From Parapedobacter tibetensis (GTDB lineage: Bacteria; Bacteroidota; Bacteroidia; Sphingobacteriales; Sphingobacteriaceae), in the NCBI RefSeq assembly GCF_024704835.1, contig NZ_JAMXBE010000001.1, positions 124,001-188,000 on the forward strand: a stretch of DNA of 64,000 nt. Direction: 5' to 3'. Below are positions 59,053 through 64,000 of this stretch, piece after piece; within the stretch, counting starts at the first letter, position 1; each line of letters starts with the position of its first letter. The notes beneath the pieces are model-generated. The model saw only the letters and a program-made list of their open reading frames with translations. It did no database searches and was not told the origin of the DNA. The position numbers and the translations under genes are program-made.

Positions 59053-59649
59053 TTAACCATTCAACTTCAGCAGCGAAAATTCTTCCTCTCCCCCGAATTG
59101 AATCTGAGTAATAGACGAGTTCTCCTGCACAATCCGCCGGTAATACTTCAGGGGCATTCCCAGCTTCCAAGCAAGATACAGTCGGTTTACACCATTGTGT
59201 GCCACTACCAATATACGTTCACCATCATGCTTCTTCATCATTTCCTTAAAGAAATTATCCACGCGACGCACCACTTCCAATGCCGTATCGCCCGTACCTC
59301 CAGCAGGCGTATGGTCAGGCGATTGATTCCATGAATCCCAAAGCTCGGGGTTTTCAGTGACAAATTCTTCCCTTGTTTTGCCTTCCCATGCACCAAAGTC
59401 GAGTTCAATTAACCGGCTGTCTTTCTCGACTGGTTGTTTATGTCCGCTTGCTATTTCCGCCGTGAGGTATGCTCTCCGCAGGGGGGAAGCATACACCGCA
59501 TCGATAGATACGCCACTAAGCACATCCGTCACCCGTTTGGCTTGGGCGATTCCTTTTTCAGTCAGTTCCGCGTCTGTTCTCCCACAGTAACGGTTTCCAT
59601 CGGCATTATAGGTGGTTTCTCCATGCCGGAGTAAATACACATTCAGCAT
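59053..59649 (-). CDS. Histidine-phosphatase family protein (phosphoglycerate-mutase-like)
   Basis: 198 residues. The phosphohistidine motif is YLLRHGETTYNADGNRYCG near the N-terminus; the proton donor Glu is in LIELDFGAWEGKT, and the second His is in ILVVAHNGVNR. This is the fold of cofactor-dependent phosphoglycerate mutases, sugar phosphatases and alpha-ribazole phosphatases (CobC). Its place 2 bp after an FGGY kinase gene favours a sugar-phosphate phosphatase. The start is ATG 59649. Confidence 0.85.
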   Translation of the reverse strand: MLNVYLLRHGETTYNADGNRYCGRTDAELTEKGIAQAKRVTDVLSGVSIDAVYASPLRRAYLTAEIASGHKQPVEKDSRLIELDFGAWEGKTREEFVTENPELWDSWNQSPDHTPAGGTGDTALEVVRRVDNFFKEMMKKHDGERILVVAHNGVNRLYLAWKLGMPLKYYRRIVQENSSITQIQFGGEEEFSLLKLNG

Positions 59650-59651
59650 GT

Positions 59652-61085
59652 TCAAATATATTTCCGTTTCTTCATTTCATCAATAAAATGATGGTAATTC
59701 ACTTCATAAGCCTCCATCAACTCCGCTTCGGGTACTATTTCCCGTTCAATGGTGGTCATTTGTTCCGCTGCTTCAGCGATGGAGCCATAATAGGTTTTCG
59801 AAGCCGCGCCAATGGCGGCACCTACAGCTCCATTGGCTTCCTTGCTTTTATAAATAGGTAATTTCAGCACATTGCTCCTGATGGTCAGCCATACGTCGCT
59901 ATTGCTCCCGCCCCCCGCTGTATATACGGCTGCCACTCGCTCGCCAGAAAGCTGTTCGATCAGCTCATAAGCAAGGCGCTCGATGTAGGCCACCCCTTCC
60001 ATGTTGGCCGCAAACCGTTCAGCTTCCGAAAGGCCATCGGGAGCAAACCCTCGTGCATGTGGCGCAATGAAGGGGAAGCGTTCGCCTTGCTGTTTCAATG
60101 GCCAAGCAAGTTTTCCGGTAGGTATTAATGTGGCAGCGAGCTCATTCAGGTGTTGCAATGCGGTGCCGAAATCGGTCGAAACCCAATCGGCACCCGTATT
60201 ACTAGCACCACCGGGCATCCAATAACCATCGGGATGACGGTGGCTGTATATACGGCCTTGGGGGTCATTAATGGCAACCTTGGTTACCCCTTTAATCACC
60301 AGCGTTGTGCCGATGGTGGTGTTCCAATCACCTGGCTTCACCGCTCCTGAGGCGATTTGAGACGCACACCCATCGGTCATCCCCGCTACCACCTGTATTT
60401 GGGGTAGGCCCCATGCTTTCCCAAGTTCATCGTGTAATCTTCCCACAGGCTCACCGGAAGCCACTACTTCCTGTAACCATTCTTTTTTTAATGGCAATTG
60501 CGTCGTAAGATAAGGTGGCCACTCCCCTTTACCAACGTCATAACCCGACTTGAGCGCATTGGTATAATCCGTCGTGTCAAAGTTTCCACTCAGCATTCCG
60601 GTAATGTAGTCTGCAGCGTGTATCCATTTACCGATTCGGTGAGCCGTTTCAGGGAAACGGTTAGTATACCATACCATTTTAGAAAGCCCGCTAGACGCGT
60701 TAAATCCAGTATAGCCGTCAACCACATGGCGTTCGGCCACTTCCTGACAAAGCCTTCCTTCGGACGCCGAACGTGTATCACTATACATCAGGGCATCATG
60801 CAATGGTTGGTATTCGCTGTCCAAGGGGATGACGGTGCCCGATGTGGAGGCAACGGCAACGGCCAGCACGGCACTCCGATCTACATCAGGAGGCAACAAT
60901 TCCAGCATCTTGCCCATCGCTTCCCGGCATGATTCCCACCAATGTTGTGGAGACTGCTCCTCACGCGAACTCGCCGTAAGCGTGAAAGGCACTGAAGATG
61001 CGGCCAATACGTTTCCATTTTGGTCAACGAAGACTGTACGTACCCCCTGTGTTCCCACATCAATCCCAATAAAATAATTCACCAT
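59652..61085 (-). CDS. FGGY-family carbohydrate kinase (xylulokinase-like)
   Basis: 477 residues. The N-terminal ATP-binding strand is FIGIDVGTQGVRTVFVDQNG (phosphate 1 motif). VAVASTSGTVIPLD, then GMTDGCASQIASGAVKPGDWNTTIGTTLVIKG and YTAGGGSNSDVWLTIRSNVLKLPI form the FGGY pattern. FGGY kinases phosphorylate sugars or polyols (xylulose, ribulose, glycerol, others). It follows the other kinase gene with a 3-bp gap and precedes the histidine phosphatase gene by 2 bp. Substrate unknown. Confidence 0.87.
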   Translation of the reverse strand: MVNYFIGIDVGTQGVRTVFVDQNGNVLAASSVPFTLTASSREEQSPQHWWESCREAMGKMLELLPPDVDRSAVLAVAVASTSGTVIPLDSEYQPLHDALMYSDTRSASEGRLCQEVAERHVVDGYTGFNASSGLSKMVWYTNRFPETAHRIGKWIHAADYITGMLSGNFDTTDYTNALKSGYDVGKGEWPPYLTTQLPLKKEWLQEVVASGEPVGRLHDELGKAWGLPQIQVVAGMTDGCASQIASGAVKPGDWNTTIGTTLVIKGVTKVAINDPQGRIYSHRHPDGYWMPGGASNTGADWVSTDFGTALQHLNELAATLIPTGKLAWPLKQQGERFPFIAPHARGFAPDGLSEAERFAANMEGVAYIERLAYELIEQLSGERVAAVYTAGGGSNSDVWLTIRSNVLKLPIYKSKEANGAVGAAIGAASKTYYGSIAEAAEQMTTIEREIVPEAELMEAYEVNYHHFIDEMKKRKYI

Positions 61086-61088
61086 AGG

Positions 61089-62537
61089 TCAATGCATCTG
61101 TTTAAATGTGCTTCTTGCCTTTTTCCATTCATTATGCAGCTTCAAAAAAACCTGTCGATCTTCTGGAGCTATCTCATCCAGTACTGCTGGAGTGGTGTTG
61201 GTTATACCGAGTGCATCATTGCAGAGGAATGCCCCACCCAACACAGAGGATTGCCTGAATGTATCACGAATCCTGACTTCTTTTCCAAATAGGTTGGCAA
61301 TAAATTGCCTGAGTTTCCGGCTTTGCACGCCGCCACCACAAGCCCAGATATAATTCTCTTCATGGGGAGCCACGGCGCATAGCAAATTATAATTTTCATA
61401 AATGCTGCAAGCAATATCCCACAAAATGGCAAACACAAAGCCCCCACGGGTGAGCTGATGCGATACCGGAGCATTGAAGATGAACCCCCCTTTGGTAAGC
61501 GGCACATCTTCATCGGCGATGAGGGAACCTAAGGAAGCCACGCATTGCGAGTAGGTGGTTTCGTCGAGTTCCTTTTCAATAACTTCATAGGTTTCATTAG
61601 GGTAAAAAATTTCTTTCAAGCGCTGGTAATTAAGCCCCGTTACCCCAGCATTGGCCTCCAATACAAAGCGGTTTTCATCAACATGACGACTGGTCCATGT
61701 ACGTTGTTGTTTATCAGTCACATAATTGTCTACCAACTTGATAATAGGTGTAGTGGTACCGGATACGATTACCACGTCGTTGGTAGCAGGTTCCATGCTT
61801 CGGATGGCCAGTTGTGTATCCGAACCACCAACCACGACGATGGCCTCCTTATCAATACCAAATTGATCGGCCACTTCAGGTATGGCCTTATTCAACACCG
61901 TTCCGGCTGCTTTCAATGGAGGCAATAAGGTTGTGGGTATTGAAAAGACCGTACACAATTCTTCAGACCATTGTTTGTTTGGCACGTCATACAGCAATGT
62001 TTCCGATGCTTGCGAATGCTCATATCCAGGTACTCCTGAAAATTTGTACTGTACCCAATCACTGATACTGAGGAATAATGCTACACGATCCCATAAATCC
62101 GTTTTCTTGGCTCTTAATCCTACCAATTTTAGGGCGGAAAATAACGATGTTGGGTAACGTCCGGTGAGGTCATACACACGTGATTTATCCAGGATGATGT
62201 CCTCCCATTGGCGTCCGCGGTGGTCGATATTAGGCATGCCTAATATCGAGCGTCCTTCCGCATCAATGGCCACAATGCCTTCCCGTTGGCTGGTCGCCGT
62301 GATGGCCTTAATCATTACTGGACCAGCTTCGGCCAATGCTTCCTGCGACAACCGCTTGATTTGCTGCCACAGCCGATCGGGGTCAAAATAAATCGAATCT
62401 TCATAATCGACATCTTTTTCATAAATGACGTTTTCACGTTTGATGCTCAGGATGTCGCCATTTGATGACACGACAGCCGCCCGTACGTTGCCGGTACCGA
62501 TATCGACGATTAAATAAGCGTTTTGTTCGTTTATCAT
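61089..62537 (-). CDS. FGGY-family carbohydrate kinase (LsrK-like)
   Basis: 482 residues. AYLIVDIGTGNVRAAVVSSNGD is the first phosphate motif; ITATSQREGIVAIDAEGR, VVVGGSDTQLAI and IWACGGGVQSRKLRQFIANLFGKEV complete the FGGY pattern. The overall order resembles LsrK (autoinducer-2 kinase), including SMREGI-like SQREGI, but LsrK function would need further evidence. It lies between a 2-hydroxyacid dehydrogenase gene and a second FGGY kinase gene, so two sequential phosphorylations or two substrates are possible. Confidence 0.85.
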   Translation of the reverse strand: MINEQNAYLIVDIGTGNVRAAVVSSNGDILSIKRENVIYEKDVDYEDSIYFDPDRLWQQIKRLSQEALAEAGPVMIKAITATSQREGIVAIDAEGRSILGMPNIDHRGRQWEDIILDKSRVYDLTGRYPTSLFSALKLVGLRAKKTDLWDRVALFLSISDWVQYKFSGVPGYEHSQASETLLYDVPNKQWSEELCTVFSIPTTLLPPLKAAGTVLNKAIPEVADQFGIDKEAIVVVGGSDTQLAIRSMEPATNDVVIVSGTTTPIIKLVDNYVTDKQQRTWTSRHVDENRFVLEANAGVTGLNYQRLKEIFYPNETYEVIEKELDETTYSQCVASLGSLIADEDVPLTKGGFIFNAPVSHQLTRGGFVFAILWDIACSIYENYNLLCAVAPHEENYIWACGGGVQSRKLRQFIANLFGKEVRIRDTFRQSSVLGGAFLCNDALGITNTTPAVLDEIAPEDRQVFLKLHNEWKKARSTFKQMH

Positions 62538-62572
62538 AATATTAGGACGAAGTGATGTGCTCTTCAGTATTT

Positions 62573-63559
62573 CTAGACTTCCTTATTCACCAATTGCCTG
62601 ATATCTCGTTTGTTTTCTTTGAAAAACTCCTTCAATACCTGATTCATGATTACCGTATGGTGATCTTCCACCTCATGCGTTGCACCTGCGATGTGTGGGG
62701 TAGCCAATACATTGGGGTGCCGTATCAGGCGGTAGTCTATTTCGTCAGGAGGTTCATGGTCAAAGACATCCAGGATTGCCCCCCGGATTCGCTCGTTCTC
62801 GATGGCGTCTAGTAAATCGCCCCGCTTTACGACAGCGGCACGGGCAGTGTTCACAAAAATGGCATCGGGCTTCATCAGCGACAGTAAACGGCTGTCAACC
62901 ATTCCTATGGTGTGTTCATTGACCGGTAGGTGGATGGCCACCACATCGCTTATCTTGAAAAGTTCCTCCAGTGATACCTTGACATACCTATCGTCCTCCG
63001 CTGTATAAAAGGGGTCATAGTAGCATATTTCGCAAGGAAAACCCTTCAATATATTGGCTATGGTTTGTCCCACGGCGCCAAAACCTACCATGCCCACTTT
63101 CTTTCCGGCAAGTTCATTGCCTTTAAACTGCAAATAAGACGTATGTGACCCTTGGCCCCAATTTCCATCCTGAAGCCACTGTATCGTATCCAGCGTATTG
63201 CGCATAAAAGTAATGACATTGGCAATAAAAAGCTCGGCCACGGCCTGTGCATTCCGGGCAGGGGTGTTGAAAACCGGGATTCCGTTTTTGGTGGCCGCTT
63301 GTAAAGCCACATTCGATGGTGTGCCTCGGCATACCCCAATGAATTGGAGATTTGGGCAATGCCCTATAACTTCTTCCGTGACCTCATCATGTTCGGTAAT
63401 TAGGGCATCCGCTTTTGATTCATCCAACAACGCGATAAGCTCATTTTGGTTATATGCCCTGCCGTGGGACTTCCAGGGCTTATAGATTACCTGACCAAAT
63501 AATTGTTTTAATTCCTGCCTACCTGTTTCATGGTAAGGCGCTGTAACCAGTATCCTCAT
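62573..63559 (-). CDS. D-isomer-specific 2-hydroxyacid dehydrogenase
   Basis: 328-residue NAD(P)-dependent enzyme of the PGDH/D-lactate dehydrogenase family. The Rossmann turn is KVGMVGFGAVGQTIANIL (GxGxxG); the catalytic Arg is in FVNTARAAVVKRGDL and the Glu-His pair is DHEPPDE...LATPHIAGAT. It would reduce or oxidise a 2-keto/2-hydroxy acid, for example an aldonic acid or 3-phosphoglycerate-like compound. It is preceded by the MFS gene (35 bp) and followed by the first kinase gene (35 bp). Confidence 0.88.
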   Translation of the reverse strand: MRILVTAPYHETGRQELKQLFGQVIYKPWKSHGRAYNQNELIALLDESKADALITEHDEVTEEVIGHCPNLQFIGVCRGTPSNVALQAATKNGIPVFNTPARNAQAVAELFIANVITFMRNTLDTIQWLQDGNWGQGSHTSYLQFKGNELAGKKVGMVGFGAVGQTIANILKGFPCEICYYDPFYTAEDDRYVKVSLEELFKISDVVAIHLPVNEHTIGMVDSRLLSLMKPDAIFVNTARAAVVKRGDLLDAIENERIRGAILDVFDHEPPDEIDYRLIRHPNVLATPHIAGATHEVEDHHTVIMNQVLKEFFKENKRDIRQLVNKEV

Positions 63560-63594
63560 AAATATGTCAGTGTTTGGTGTATGGCTTTTTATGG

Positions 63595-64000
63595 TTAACT
63601 ATTTTGAATGACTTCTCCCAATGGTTCTATTTCCGTTTTATTGTGTTTGGGCAGTGTGATGAACTTGGTAAGCACTGCACTTAGGAAATACAGTCCAGCC
63701 AGCACCCAAATGACCCCTTCGCTACCAATGGTTCCGATCAGTGCACCCACAATAGCGGGGCCCACGAAAACTGGAAGGCCTGCCCCAAGGTTGAGGACAG
63801 CCATAGCCGCTCCTTTGTCTTTTTTAACCAGCGAGGGTACCAAGGCCGAAAGCGGCACATACCCAGCCAAAAGGGCTCCCCATAATACGCCACTCAACAT
63901 CACTGCCCAAAAGTCGCCCCCAAACCATACCGGGGAATAGAAAAAGAGCAAGGTGGTAAGGCCGCACCCCACACCGCCAAACCATAGGATGGTGTTGCGC
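63595..64000 (-). CDS. MFS transporter, C-terminal part (cut by window edge)
   Basis: The last 134 codons of a major-facilitator transporter, with the N-terminus beyond the right edge. Hydrophobic helices are FWAVMLSGVLWGALLAGYVPL, LNLGAGLPVFVGPAIVGALIG and VLAGLYFLSAVLTKFITL. PSLVKKDKGAAMAVLNLGAGL resembles the loop between helices 10 and 11 of sugar-acid or glycoside transporters. It probably imports the compound acted on by the dehydrogenase and kinases downstream. Confidence 0.8.
   Translation of the reverse strand, partial: RNTILWFGGVGCGLTTLLFFYSPVWFGGDFWAVMLSGVLWGALLAGYVPLSALVPSLVKKDKGAAMAVLNLGAGLPVFVGPAIVGALIGTIGSEGVIWVLAGLYFLSAVLTKFITLPKHNKTEIEPLGEVIQNS

Overview
The window looks like ordinary chromosome of a Bacteroidota bacterium, most likely family Sphingobacteriaceae (Pedobacter / Parapedobacter / Sphingobacterium relatives); the genus cannot be fixed from sequence alone. 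Reasons: the -7 element TAnnTTTG recurs in front of many genes, Shine-Dalgarno sequences are largely absent, and lineage-typical genes are present (GldC, the phoH-purC-STAS-rnz order, DUF2480, DUF3108, DUF3109, DUF6427-like proteins, a long LspA, a 1137-residue IleRS, GH29/GH43 enzymes). No plasmid, complete prophage, IS element or CRISPR array is seen.

Layout. 1-2.7 kb: leftward phoH, purC, STAS protein and rnz. 3-8.9 kb: SAM hydroxide adenosyltransferase, an exporter-type ABC protein, a YtxH-like protein and cytochrome c maturation genes ccmB, ccmC and ccmD-like. 9-13.5 kb: glutamate dehydrogenase converging on a 981-residue FAD/Fe-S oxidoreductase. 13.6-18.5 kb: a Gfo/Idh oxidoreductase and a membrane-anchored AraC-type/TPR regulator, divergent from an ankyrin lipoprotein translationally coupled to an acyltransferase. 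18.6-34.9 kb: mostly rightward housekeeping and envelope genes (two LpxH-like phosphoesterases, purQ, lptC, a SurA/PpiD-type isomerase, polyprenyl synthase, terC, a prolyl oligopeptidase, gdx/sugE, prfA).

35.0-37.75 kb is the accessory part. A tRNA-Asp gene is followed by two further copies of its 3' end (36819-36842 and 37724-37746). They delimit two tandem islets, each carrying a type II toxin-antitoxin pair (higBA; RHH-yafQ). The first also holds an orphan nrdI, a decayed SprT-like protease gene, iteron-like repeats and an 18-bp palindrome. No integrase gene is present, so these look like integrase-less islets or remnants stacked at a tRNA hot spot.

38-50.7 kb: small stress/unknown genes (DUF1801, VOC, GNAT, DUF1772), a 2'-5' RNA ligase-like protein, an ECF sigma factor, glyA, an IscA-type protein, ileS-dksA-like-lspA, and gnd. 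50.9-55.9 kb: secreted GH43 and GH29 glycosidases, an RmlD-type reductase, an acyl-CoA thioesterase and an EVE protein. 56-64 kb: a leftward run made of an MFS transporter (cut by the window edge), a 2-hydroxyacid dehydrogenase, two FGGY sugar kinases, a histidine phosphatase and a glycerophosphodiester phosphodiesterase, then a DEAD-box helicase with its own promoter, a small membrane protein and gldC. The first five probably form a sugar or sugar-acid utilisation operon.

Small-scale structure: four genes have a TAnnTTTG-like element only 4-6 nt before the ATG (ccmB, the lpxH-like gene, the thioesterase gene, the DEAD-box gene), implying leaderless mRNAs. Degenerate dispersed repeats sit at gene ends. 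The IleRS has its HIGH motif swapped to GIHH, a signature linked to mupirocin hyper-resistance.
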